The notes beneath the pieces were generated by a model that saw only the letters and a list, made by a program, of their open reading frames with translations, was not told the origin of the DNA and did no database searches. From Candolleomyces eurysporus (Eukaryota; Basidiomycota; Agaricomycetes; Agaricales; Psathyrellaceae), in contig JANBPK010000731.1 in assembly GCA_027579435.1 (NCBI GenBank), positions 1 to 41,768 of the forward strand: a DNA stretch of 41,768 nt. Reading direction: 5' to 3'. A program made the position numbers and the translations under genes. Shown piece after piece: positions 10,273 to 22,204 of the stretch; positions within the stretch are counted from its first letter, which is position 1; each line of letters opens with the position of its first letter.

Positions 10273-13200
10273 GGAAAATGAGCACCGGTGTGCTCGACAA
10301 GGTAGACGGTGGAGGGAGTCGGGAAGAAAGGCCAGCACTTTTGGTCGCGCCATCATTAATATACTTTCGGGAGATGCCGAGACGGAGCTGCGGGGATTCG
10401 AATTGTAGGTCGGAGGAGAGGCTCGGCCGATGAACGCGGTTTCTAGTTTCCCTGGCCCTTATATTCTCTTCTCTCCAGGTGCATAGCAGATGCCTTCGAG
10501 ATTGCTGTATCTGGACAACTGCAGCAGCTGAAAGATGCTGCATTCGGCCGTTCGCATTGGCAATACGCAGCTGAACTCAATCACATACGCGGGCCACATG
10601 TCAGCCTTACCCCGGCATACTGCGGACCTTTCAGTAAGCGCCCTTCTCCCTCCTTCCCTCGCCCTCGGCCTAGGTTGCGCCTGTTAGATACGAGACGTTG
10701 AAGGTGGAGACGGATAGTCCAAAAACGACGTCTATCGGCAACATCTTCAGTTAGCTTAGCGCCCGTTCTCACCGAGGTGTCTATCAGGCGAGCCTCTCAG
10801 CTGAAAGGCATGTAATGAGCGATAAAGATCCCCATACTGACACCGATGTCAATCACTATGACTCATTCATCGAGCCCTCAAGCTCCGAAGCTCGCTCGAC
10901 GAGACCCGGGTTTCTGCAAAGGCTAACGGCACTCCATCGCGAAAGACGTTCGANGGGGGAAAGACTGGTAGGGCACCATGGTTATCCCGCTGCTGCCTTA
11001 TCCGCTCTCCTCGTCGCCCCGCTAGTCCACTGAAGGTCTCTTCATCCTGAATAACTTTACCCTACCAGCCCACTCTCGGTCTCAAGGTATGAAACTCGTC
11101 GACGACATCCACAATGCGTGTAATGGAGAACCGTCTGACGCCAAGTCGTATGTACTCTGTAAGATGGAGTGAAGAAGATGATGGAGGTCATTCCGCCGCT
11201 TTCGATGCCGATTGAATTGTACGTCTCTTGCTCTTCATTTGGCCTTTCAATGAAAATGATCATGCGGCGAGGCAGCGTGGTGGCTCCACGCCGCGATGGC
11301 GGCTGCCCACTGAAAGCCCCCCAGCTATCGACAATTATCTTTTTAAAAGAATCCTGTCTTCACATTTTGTGAAGTCTGGCATGCTCGATGACGATGCAGG
11401 TATTTACAGGATTCTCAACCAGTCAGCGCCCGCCTCAACAAGTTAACAACTAACTATACCTGCGAAATGAATGTAAAACACGCGTAAGATATGACGCCTC
11501 AAGGGGCACACATCACTATTCGCTCACTGCGGACTGAAGGCTGGCGCGAATATTAATGGACTATTTGGCTATGCTCCGAGCTGAAAGCTCACGATATTAT
11601 CCTAGTCATGGTGAGACCCTTGGCAGTGTTTGAGGAACCGGTAGTGCCATCCATGCGACTGTTCAGAATTCCAGAAATCCCGCTACCAGGGACACGGCGT
11701 GAAACGCCCGATGAACAGGGAATGAACCTAGACGACAAAGAAGCCGTTGAAATCTTCTGCCGAGGCGTGGCCATTGAATTCATGAGTCGTCTGTGAGGAT
11801 GAAATGAAAGCATGTAACGCAGACTTCATCCACATGACAGAGCTACGCAACATGCTGAAAGTTGGTGAAAGACTGGCCTTGAGCTTGATGTAAGCTTAGT
11901 GTGTCCAGTGCAGATGGTGGGAGGTTATGCGGTCTTTTTTTCGCTTTGTATATCGTCCGTATACACTACCACCCACAATCTCACAATATTTTTCAATCTG
12001 GTGAAGAGATTACGTTCAGCGTCGAATTTCATTAATAGGCCATGAAAACACTGATTCTCTCCTATTGTGAGTGTGAGTGTCCTTAGAGTACGGATTGGAG
12101 ATCGGAGGGATGTGGGTCAAGTGGCCAAAGAAGGCTAGCTTGAAGCCAAATTTATTCCACAGGTACTTCGAAGAACCCTTACTCAAGTGCTCATTTCAAT
12201 AACTTGAGAGGGCTCTATTGGACATCCAAACGACAGCATTAACAACGAGTCCGAGGCTTTGAATATCAACCTTCCATGCCAAGCACCTCAAATTTCCACG
12301 GAGCCACTTAGAGTCGATTTCGCTTCGACAGCATTCAGAAAGATCTCGAACATGCCGACCTTGCTTTTCAACGAACGAGCATGGGGATGCTTCCAATTGG
12401 ATATTGCACAGTGGTGGCCACAACGTGGCCCCTCGGGGATTGTCACGATCCAGAGGTTGCAACAGGNTTTTTACGATTACCTCCGTAGTCGTCGAGATAC
12501 AATTTGTGAGAGTGGGTTCGATGTTTCGCTTTCCTCACGTCCTACATTATGCCATTCAAAGACTACAACAGAAGCTTTAAATTCCCGTCAATCGCTGCTT
12601 TCTTGGACTCCATGTGAGCGCTTTGGTTTGCGCTGTTTACGTTTTTATACTTGTACTACTCTTGTTGCAGTCTAATTTGAATCCTTGCATGATTTGGAGA
12701 TTTTTTAGTAGAAATCTGATTTCAGGTTGTTGCCTCTACTTGATTTGACTGCATCAGAAGGAACGTATAAGTTCGAATGGGATGCTATCCATGCGCTTTC
12801 GGTAATCGAGTCTTCGACTGGAGTTGACTTATACCCTGAATATTCGGAGTGTGCGTTCCTAGCGATCGGCCTGCATATTTTAGCCTGTGAACGGCGGAAA
12901 GACCTCCTCCTCGTCCGATTTTATACTAGGTGAGGCCCCTCGCTAAACGACATGAATGCTCTGCGAAACAATCCGTTCCAGTCTACTTTAAGAGAAGTCA
13001 GCTTCTGAGGCCTGTACTATAAGGGTTGCTGGCAATATCAGGAGCACCATGCAAAAAAAAACTATGATGTTCTATGTTCGCCAGAGGTGCTGGGCCCGCG
13101 AGAGATGGTCAGTGACCGTAGAAGACGGTAAAGGGACCCTGAATCAATGATCTTTGCACGATCGAGCCACGAGTGTACAAGTGGCCAGTCNTCCCAAAAA

Positions 13201-14770
13201 TATTTTTGTCGACATAATATTGAGAGTCAAATACATGCAGACGGGTACCCACAGCCGAACAGGAGGATATTTTGAGATAGAATTTTCGTGTCAGATGCGA
13301 TAGACAGGGAGGCTTGGAGGGCGTTCCTTGTATGTCCCTGTTTGGTAGCAAAGCTGAAGCACTACACAGCATTCTTCTGATTGGTCGCTTCGGGCGTCGA
13401 CCTATACAATGTTGTGACTTCCAAAAGATAGGTGTTTTGTTTTTCTTGTTTGCGCTCATTCATCGCCGGCAACCCATTTTAGCCGTGCGAACAGAGATAG
13501 ATGAGTTGCAACTCATCTAGCTAAGTCTCTCGACGCACCTTGATTCTAGCTACTGTTCGAAGAGTTGATCCCGAGTAAAACCGTGGATGCTCTCTCTATA
13601 TCAACAATTTCAAGCATGCTCAAATTTGGAAGAGACCACTAAAGATTCAGAGGAGCGGAGGTAATTCGTACGGCAGCTGAGGGCAGCAGGTGGTTGGGGG
13701 AGAAGTATTGAAGATACTATTCCCGCACTGCCAGTGCATTTTCTCATGGTACAACAGCGAGTGCCACCTCCACCAATTGCAGCATCACGCACTTGCATCT
13801 AATCAGGATCGCGTATCTAGCGTTTTCCTCGCGCTCTCACCACGTTCCAATCTACTAAGGCTCTACCCATGACTCTGGGTCACCGTGGAGAACCCAATGC
13901 CCGCTCTCTATCGGATTGAGCGTGGTGTTTGTAGGTTTTTCGCATCCCGTCTGCCATGAGTCCTTGCACCGGCGAATCTATTGAATTGATGAGCAAAGAG
14001 GCCAATCAAACGCGCGTCGCGTCGGACTGCTCCCTTGCGGTACTCAAACGCCGGTGTGCGCACGGATCTCACATTCAGAGTCAGGTGTTACGTGTTTAAA
14101 ATTCTCTCTCGCCAGATGAGGAAAATGGGAATCAAATCCTCNTCCATTCTGACCCGAACCAAGGGTTGATAGTGCGCAGCTGAGAGCCATATCTCCCATC
14201 AAACAGCGAGCTTTTGGGAAAAGGTTGTCCTGGCGTAGTTCTCTTATCGGAAGTAGAACGATCACGTCGGATCGAACCTTTGAAGGAGAAACGAGTGGGC
14301 CAACCCTCTCCGACGTAGCGCGCACTTCTCGGTAAGCTATTCTACTCCCTTCCTTTCGACGTGTCGACTCTCTTTGCCGTCGGTCTGGACGCTAATTTAT
14401 GGACTAGAGGTCTTGGAAGCGGTGGCGGATGGATCGAAAACAACGCTTATCAGCAGCTGCACCCTCAGTGGACTTAGCGCCCATTCTCGCCGAGGTGCTT
14501 GGAGCATGAAGCACTAACTCGTGAACTTTGACTCAATGACAGGTAATACGAGATAACTATATTCATGCTAATACAAACATCAATCATTATCACCGCTCTT
14601 CAAGCCTGAATCTCGGAAACAGAGGAGGATACCACGAAGACGCATAAAAGGGAGAAAGCGAGTTGAGGTTCCTGGCTATCCTTCTACTGCCTCGTTGACT
14701 TCTCGCAGCTGTCTCGCTAACCAGAGGCCCCTCCACAACACCCTTTCCAATTCACTTTCGGCGATTTCTG
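10273..14770. other. Long stretch without a confident gene
   Basis: I find no family motif on either strand. The longest candidates are plus-strand frames at 12259-12675 and 12727-12933, which might be neighbouring exons of one gene but have no clear splice join; a plus frame at 10815-11033; and minus frames near 13109-13459 and 14044-14325. The segment 10581-11010 resembles 14330-14760 in places (shared CTTAGCGCCC[AG]TTCTC[AG]CCGAGGTG). A 22-bp perfect palindrome lies at 13498-13519. Confidence 0.4.
13498..13519. repeat. 22-bp perfect palindrome
   Basis: TAGATGAGTTGCAACTCATCTA reads the same on both strands, with the centre at TTGCAA. It has no spacer, so it fits a dimeric protein site better than a stable RNA hairpin. 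No gene is close enough to assign it. Confidence 0.7.
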
Positions 14771-16064
14771 ATGGCTCGTACAGCTATAGTCACAGGTGCG
14801 GCTCAAGGCATTGGGCGAGCCATTGCTCTCCGATTAGCCGAGGATGGATGCAACGTCGTCCTGAACGACCTGGCCAGCAAGCAGATCGCTCTTCAAGCTC
14901 TGGTCGACGACATCAACAGCGCCTCCACAAGCCCCAGCAGAGTTAATCCCTCTAATTCGAAGTTGCCAGTGGCAACCTACGTACTCGGTGATGTCTCCGT
15001 GGAAGACGACGTGAAGAAGATGATTCAAACCGCTGTCGCCACTTTTGGTGCCCTTGATATTGTACGCTTCTTCCTCCTTTTTGATGAGATTGATAGTCTG
15101 AATGCTTCTATTTGTAGATGGTCGCTAACGCTGGTGTGGTCATGAACAGCTCTATCATCGAGAGTGAGTGGCGCTTGAAAGGCAATGGTTCGGCTGAGAT
15201 CTTACTAGTTTATACTAGCATCCCTGGCGGACTTCGATCGTGTCCTCTCTATTAACACGAAAGGCACCTTCTTGTGTGTCAAGCTCTCTGGTGAGCAGAT
15301 GATCAAGCAGGGCACCGGAGGCCGAATCATTGGTTAGTTGTGTTATCATTTCCATGTCGAACATCTGTCATTCAATTCCTGTTATACAGTTGCTTCCTCG
15401 GTGTGCGGGAAGAAAGGTCAGATTTACTGGGCTCGTTCTGCTCAAGTCTCTTCTCACTATATACTATATATTGCTGGAAACACAGGTTTCGGGAATGCAT
15501 CGTCGTACTGCGCTTCAAAGTTCGCTGTGGGAGGATTGGTGCAAGTCGCAGGTCAGTCTCCGTTCTCCACGCAGACTCACGGTTTATACTTATACTTCAT
15601 CAAGCTATCGAGTTTGGGCCTCATAAAATCACTGTCAACGCATACGCTCCAGGCGCTATACAAACTCCAATGCGCAAGTTTCTTTCGGTTTTTTTAAAAG
15701 CCTGTTGCTAACTCTGTTGCTGCATCATCAGTTGAAAACATGGATGAAGTGACCGCTGCTCGCAACCAACTGAACCCAGGCCAATTCATGGACGGGGTGC
15801 GTGCATAACCGCCTTATAACCCATCTCTCTGTTTACCGATTTGACCTTGACTCTTTTACAGATAAGGCAGAGCACTGCGCTCAAGGAGCTCGGGAAACCA
15901 GAATACATCGCGGACGCTGTCTCTTTCCTGGCGTCTGATAAAGGATGCTACATCACCGGTAAGTTCTCCGGCCGTACTTTTGGGTTTGGAAGAGTAACGT
16001 CTGACTCGGCTGCATATCCCAAGGCCAAACCCTAGGCGTTGATGCGGGGATGTTGTTGGCATAA
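14771..16064 (+). CDS. Short-chain dehydrogenase/reductase (SDR), diacetyl/butanediol-reductase-like
   Basis: Nine exons: 14771-15061, 15118-15163, 15219-15332, 15390-15416, 15486-15551, 15605-15673, 15732-15796, 15862-15958, 16024-16064. Joined length is 816 nt, 271 aa, with consistent phases throughout. It is an NAD(P)-dependent oxidoreductase of the classical SDR fold: T-G-A-A-Q-G-I-G cofactor motif near residue 8, N-A-G near 101, catalytic Ser in V-A-S-S, Tyr/Lys in Y-C-A-S-K, then A-P-G-A-I-Q-T-P-M and a final I-T-G-Q-T-L-G-V-D. The overall sequence resembles bacterial and fungal diacetyl or meso-butanediol dehydrogenases; the substrate is not proven. The intron after 15673 has a GC donor (GCAAGT). 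For the last exon I chose the acceptor at 16023 because it restores the usual I-T-G-Q. Confidence 0.9.
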
Positions 16065-16271
16065 GACAGACCAAGTATCCAGCCAGACCTACAATATGTT
16101 AATTCCTTATACTACAATACGAAGAATATACGTGCCATTACTGTGAAACAACAGGTCCATGCTTCAGCGCTGAAACTGACATCAAGGTAATGAGATATGC
16201 TACAACTAGGTCCATCGACGACGGTCGGAGATAAAATATGAGTNAAAAAAGAATGGTATCCCTTTGTCGGC

Positions 16272-17329
16272 TCAGACGTTCGAAGCCGGATCCTTCGGGG
16301 TGACCGCAGATTCCTGTTGGGCCTCTTTCTCCTTGGTCGCAACATCACGGTCGTTGACGTCCTTCTCCCGATTTACGACGGGAGCAGTACCGTTGGATGA
16401 GTCTACAGCAGCCTGCGTTCCGGAAAACTCTGTCGGAACAGACGGGGCGTTAGGGTTGGCGGCAGCGTAGTGAGAAGAGGTAACAGGGCCGTCGACTGTG
16501 TCCGGGAACCTGGCGGCATCATCGCTCCCGATCCAGAGGGCAAAAATCAGAATAAGGCCCAAGAAGTTCATGCACCAAGGCANGACGGCAACAGCTTTGA
16601 CTGGATTGCAAAATTCATTGGCCAAACCGTGGAACAGTGAAACTTTCATAGAACACTTACGAAAGCCGAAGTTGTTATACCTGGGCCCCTTCCCGGTAGT
16701 CTGCAGAAGAAAAGCATCAAGAACCAAGGGTGGGATCTCCTGGCCATCCGGTGTATGCCCGTGGATTCGAGCCGACCTCGTTGCAAAGTAGCGATCAAAG
16801 AACCCGACGGCGACCATTGAGAAGAGGAGGAGGACGGACAGGAGAAGGGTAAATGCCCAGTAATAGTTGGGGACACTGTGGAATCCCCGAGAGGCGGTCT
16901 CTCGGGTGCTCGGTCGGTGTAGGAGGAGGTGGCCCAAAAGGAACATGAGGAAAAAGCAGAGGACACAGGACAAGATGAGGATGATGATCCCGGTGGGCAG
17001 GAGGTCTAGTGACCGTTTGGTTAATTGAGCACTGATGGTGAGCCAAAAGACAGGAACGTACCAGGAGAGGTTACCTCGATCGTGGCAGGAGCCGCAGCTT
17101 CCGTAACGCTATTTTTCAGATTATTGTACTTGACGTAGGCACTGGCCGCTGGACGATGAGGCGCGTATAAGTAATAAAATATGGACGAAGAATGGACATG
17201 TTCATGCTCACCGACTCCAATGGATGCGACTGAAAGCCCCCAGGTGGGGAGACCTAAAATAAAGACAGTCCACCACCACCCCCCGACGAGGCTATTCTTT
17301 GGGGCATTATTAATAATGTTAGTGCTCAT
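16272..17329 (-). CDS. Four-helix membrane protein, hypothetical
   Basis: Exons on the minus strand: 17329-17212, 17148-17062, 17005-16661, 16600-16272; spliced 879 nt, 292 aa, phases consistent. Four hydrophobic segments are visible. One is near the N-terminus (W-W-W-T-V-F-I-L-G-L). The second begins L-P-T-G-I-I-I-L-I-L. The third is around Y-Y-W-A-F-T-L-L-L-S. The last is around M-N-F-L-G-L-I-L-I-F-A-L-W. The C-terminal 75 residues are polar, rich in P, S, T, K and E, likely a disordered cytosolic tail. I do not recognise a named family; unassigned fungal membrane protein is the safest label. One N (16583) falls inside a codon without changing frame. Confidence 0.65.
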
Positions 17330-19162
17330 GATGATGAGCGGTGTGGAAAGAAAGAATTCCGAGGAGTACGTGAATTATCGCTGGTAGAGCGTTGAGTTTG
17401 GAAAGGAGGGAGTCGAATGAAGGGCTTCTCGAGCTGTAGGCTTTGTATGCCCGTCTAGAGATGATTCAGGTGGGTCACCTTGTTCTGATAGTCATGTTCC
17501 GGGGTCTCTGGCCATGAAGGGGCGAACACGCAGAAACATAAGAACAAGGCGGACCGCTGAAACACTCTTAGCTGTCGTCAGCTCAAGGACCCAGCGTAAA
17601 AATGGAGGACTTATTTTCTTGCCATTATTTGGGCTAAAATCCGTTGTACGTGCCTGACACAGACCGTTTTAAGGCAACAGAAAGATTGAGATCAAGGTCG
17701 GTTTAGGCTCGCCTCAATGAGATATGAAAGTGATCGTCAATTCATTCTGCCTTCAGCGCTCAGCTTCTGAGCCTCAAGACAAGGGAAAAAGCAGATTGCT
17801 CCGAAATACGAGCAGAGTGAATGTACACGTGGATTCACTCATAACGAGAGTACTCGTAAAATTGTCTCAGATAGGATTCGAACTTCCGGCTTCTCGGAGA
17901 GGGTTGACAGCAGGCCCACCGTCAAAGCGTAAGCTTTGAAGCGGCCAATACCGATCTCTCGCACGTTATCGACATCCGGTGAATTCGTTTAAATCTGTCT
18001 ACCGTGCCGGTTGATAGCGAAGCAACCACACGAAAAATAACAGGATGCCATGAGTAGCCTGTGTTAGTGTCCGTACGTTGCCTTTTACCTTCGTTCGGTG
18101 ACCACGGACCACTTTGGCAGCATTGCTTGTCATTATCGACGAGCGCCGCACCGAGAAACAAAGGGAAAAATAGCTGGGAACTCCAGTTGAAGCATAAGAT
18201 TAAGACACCGTGAGTATCCTGCAAGGCTGGCAGAACCTTGTATGAGGAGTGGGAACACAAGGTGGATGGCGAAAGAAGGCTCGAAGTCGGGGGCGCGGGC
18301 GCGAGTCCGAGCGTGTCCGACAACAATTGGTTGGGAGCTACCTGTCTAGGAACCTTGCCTAAGCTACGCTCTGTCAAGCAGGTAATAAGCGAACATACAT
18401 AATCGTAGGCTTCATAAATTAAAATATTCGAGATGCCTCAGAAGGTCGCCGGACAAAGCTATGATCACAATATCTAGTTTATCTCATGTTGTTGCCCCTC
18501 CTCCCTGTGCACCAATGTCTGCGTGGGGCCAGACCCTTACCCATCTTGAACTGAACTTTGTCCCTCTCTAGCTATCTCTATACTTGAATTTGATCGTCGT
18601 AGTATGATCCGTATGACCGAGATCACAAGAGTTAAGATAATTGTGAAGCAGACACAGGCGCTACCGAGCTATTAGGAGAGAGATGGGCAAGGTCGCTCAG
18701 GCTCTCAGTCTCGCCAGTAGCCCGAGCGAGGGCAACTTGACTATGGCACAGTGTCCCATCAGCATTTATGAATTAGAGGGGATAGCAGGCATCGCCCTTT
18801 CTCTCTCATCGAGAGGTGGTTTGGTTGAAAAAAGCGTGACAATCCACCTTTGCCTCTTATGCGTCGCTTTTATTATTTCCATATCCCTTTGCATTTGTCT
18901 AGAACATTCACGGGTTTTTCCTGGCCGACTAATTTACCAAGTCGATCTCTTCGATCTGCCTCTTCCCGCATCTATCTAAAGGATTGACACAAAATTTCCA
19001 CCGCTCATATAATCTGTTAAATACCACAATCTCAACATAGATCATTTGTACACTTCGAAGCTGGCCTAATATACATCTAGTCTGACAATCGAGTCCTGGA
19101 AAGAAATCATGAAAAACATAAAAGGGTCGTGAGAATACCTCGGAGGTTTCGCGTTTCAACTT
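17330..19162. other. Intergenic, nothing supportable
   Basis: Open frames at 17922-18377 (minus) and 18683-18979 (plus, with one hydrophobic stretch) show no motif or splice support. A T-loop-like GATTCGAAC near 17875-17890 does not fold into a tRNA. Confidence 0.45.
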
Positions 19163-20571
19163 TCAATGAGATTTTGATGGTACTGGTTCGTGATACGGGG
19201 TGTCAAACGATACAGCCCGCCCAACGTCCTCCCACTCATCTACCGTCGCCATCAACCTATTCGACTTCATCTTGACATCTGCTATAGCATCGTCTCCTAG
19301 AATCAGATGTGACGGCCACGGTTTATTTTCGGCAGCTCCCTCTCCTTTCACAATGTCAACAAGAACTTCCATAGCACGGGCAGGATCTCCTTTTTGCGTT
19401 CCAGATATTGACGAGAAGCGCTGTGCCGTAACCTGACGGACGCCGTCGTAGGCTGCAATAGGTCGTTCTTCAAAGAAGGGCTTAGAGTGGATACCCTCAG
19501 TCCGAAAAGCACCTGGAGCGACCAGGAGCACTCGAACATTAAATGGAGCCACCTCCGTAGCCAGCGTTTCGGACAATGCTGAAGGGTTTTGAGCACCTGG
19601 CAGAGGAAAGAGAGAATGAACTAACCATGCACAGCGGCCTTGGACGCAGAATAAGGTCCTGATGGATCTTCAGGTCAATCCTGGGATCATGACGGGTTTT
19701 TACTCACCGACGCCCTGGAGGCACAAACCGGATGCGAAGATGAGCACTTCAGCGATCAAAAATTCAGCAAGGAGACGCTCACCAGACACTCAGTTCTCCA
19801 GGCTGAGCGACTGCCAATGTTGACAATGCAGCCTTGACTTCTCCGTAGGTGAGGTAGACTGACCGTCGTCATATCCACTAGCCCAAAGACATTGATATCA
19901 AACGCTCTTCGGAACAGCGTCGATCTAAGATCAGTGTTAATTTTTTAATTTGTTGCTTCAGGAATAAGCAACACTTANCCCCCCTTCTTCAGAGAGGCCA
20001 ACTAGTCCCTGACCTATAGAATAAACGTTAGCAACGTTCTTAAGGTGATTAAGATCGGCTCGAATCACCCGCATTGTTTACGAGAACGTCAATCCTTCCC
20101 CAAATAGCTGCTGCAGTGTCAACTTTGAGTCTTAGAGCGTCCTCGCCTTCAGTCACATCAAGCTCTATCCTCTTCAGGTTGTTTTCCAGATGTGAGGGAA
20201 GAAGGTCGTCGTCAAGGTCCGGTGTGCTCAGCGAACGGACAGTCGCTATCACCATGTNCCCCCCGAAGAAGTGCTGCCCGCACTAATCGACGACCAAACC
20301 CTGAGGAGGTTCCTGTTTATGGTCCATTAGAATAATATCCTCAGCACAGAGCTTACAGAAAAGAGTTAATACCTGTTATGAGCCACACAAGTTGCCTCTT
20401 TGGAGGCGATCTGGGAGCAACGACAGCAGGAGTGGATTTTTCCGATGTCAATTTGCTCGAAAGGGAGGGTCCAGCAAATAATTCGTGGGCATGCCCGAAG
20501 TGACGGGCAGCGTCGTTGATAAATTGGCAACGAACGGTGATGTACTGGAATATGTCTTGTAGAATCATCAT
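19163..20571 (-). CDS. Short-chain dehydrogenase/reductase, second gene; contains a 7-nt micro-exon
   Basis: Minus-strand exons: first exon ending at 20373, then 20312-20069, 20013-19980, 19924-19783, 19714-19708, 19658-19626, 19596-19163. Joined, they give a classical SDR of the type annotated as fungal retinol-dehydrogenase-like or NAD(P)-binding proteins: L-I-T-G-T-S-S-G-F-G cofactor motif, V-N-N-A-G, N-V-F-G-L-V-D, Ser in N-I-G-S-R-S-A-W, and Y-S-A-S-K catalytic pair. The 7-nt exon (GGCGTCG) joins the W-R-T-E exon to the Y-S-A-S-K exon exactly in frame. An N at 20258 and one at 19978 each break the model; without them the frame (R-G-D-M-V-I-A) and a GTAAGT donor are restored. The start is uncertain: ATG 20571 is in frame but leaves an unusually long leader. 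Confidence 0.75.
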
Positions 20572-22204
20572 GAGGATAGACAAAGGTGCTAGGATCCTTT
20601 CTGCTTGCTCAAATCGGATATTTATAAGGGGAGCTCGCATTAGGATTCGGGCAACCAAACTCCGGAGAACACACGCACACACAGCGCGGCCCGTCGCAAT
20701 CCTGGGCGACAACCGTGTTAATGTGCCTTGGGAGCTGTGTTTTATGTCTGTCTTCTTGACACGGCTACTGACATGTCTTGACCTAAAATTTGATCGAAGA
20801 AATGGAATTTTTGCTGGAAGGATGATACAGCAATCATTCACGCACCAGCGGATGGTGATAAGATCCAAGGAAGCCATATTGGTTCACTGCTTCGAGCTCA
20901 ACCTCGTGTACGAGCGTGGGCTCCTGCCACGGTCTGAGTGTCAGTTTTGACAGATACGAGAACACTCAATGAAACACCTTACGATATACACCAGCGATAA
21001 CGGTCGCTGCAGATGACCTACGTGTACCTGCCGACGTCATGAAGAATTTGACGCAGAATAACCCAAAGTCGAGCGGAACCGCGTACGTCGGCGTTCATGC
21101 AAGCTCATGAATAGCGCGACAGCCTCGTCGCTGGATCAGTGCGGAGACATGGAGCTGTAGTCTCCATAGCCTGAGAATCCTGGGCGTTATAGAAGCCTGA
21201 GGCCACTCTATTTTCAGCTTACTGGAAGCTATATCTGTAACCAGGAGAGATCACGATCAGCTTGGTATACCTACTCAAGAAGAAGCTATGGCGACATCAC
21301 GCCGAGGTGGCTCACCCAAAAACGTCGAGGCGGCACGGCTAGCTGCTATAGGATCGTTGCTTCGAGATGATTACCATCATCATGCAAGGAAGCGCTGGGT
21401 TTCAATCAGATTTGCTTTCTCTCCCGGATCACAGTGGTCGAGCTTCGCTACTCCCCATCCCTGAGGTATTTCGTCGTCAGTGAATGCCCGGCTATTAACA
21501 AGTCTCATTCATGGACAAACCAACATCCTCGTTCAGGTACGGGTCCGAGCTTGACAACATTCGCACTAACGTCGGCAGAATCCGTCCACGAAAACTCGAA
21601 ACGACGTGCCGGAGCCATCCACCCATCATCAATCCAACTGGACGTGGGTAGTAGCGCCAGATCCGGAAGACACTTGAAGGACTCTCACACCCGAGGCAGC
21701 AACCGCGCAGCATGCATCCAGCATGCCAGAACAGCAGAACAGCCTTCTTCAAGTTTCCACCACAACTGACTAACTGTGATTAGAACCACAATTCCACATG
21801 GCTAGAACGAGATCATACCGAGATACCATCCAACACGAAGCTACGCCTACGGCTTCTCAAGTTCTCCTAGTGTATCAGTCGTCGATGCTCAAGCCTAATT
21901 ACAGGAAAGCTCTCACCAGCCTGGCCTCAATACTAGAGAAAATCACGCGAGTCAGATATAAACGCAATCTGACGTTCAAGTGAACTCAAATCCTTCTCAA
22001 TTGCACACGCGGTTCGAACGCACTCGAGATAATCATGATGGTAAGAAGGAAAGAGGGTCAAGGTGGCTATGCAGTGGCGGCGGCGCTTAGCTTCAAGACT
22101 CGGTTGGCTCTTGGTCCGCAAAAGCAAACTTGACTTTCCGAATACTCGCTACACATTACTGACAAAGGAAAGGATAGGACACTAGAGCGAGAGACGATAT
22201 GAAT
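20572..22204. other. Intergenic, nothing supportable
   Basis: The minus frame continues open to 20877 above the SDR, so its true first exon may lie here. Otherwise only unsupported frames (for example 21434-21769). Confidence 0.45.

Noticed and set aside
17870..17945. Possible tRNA on the minus strand (GTTCGAATCC-like T-loop).
   Set aside because: The T-stem does not pair (two of five positions fail) and no anticodon arm with matching stem could be found.
19834..19864. A 31-nt intron (GTCAGT...CAAG) in the second SDR.
   Set aside because: Too short, and reading straight through gives the expected sequence between the N-V-F-G-L and N-I-G-S-R-S motifs.
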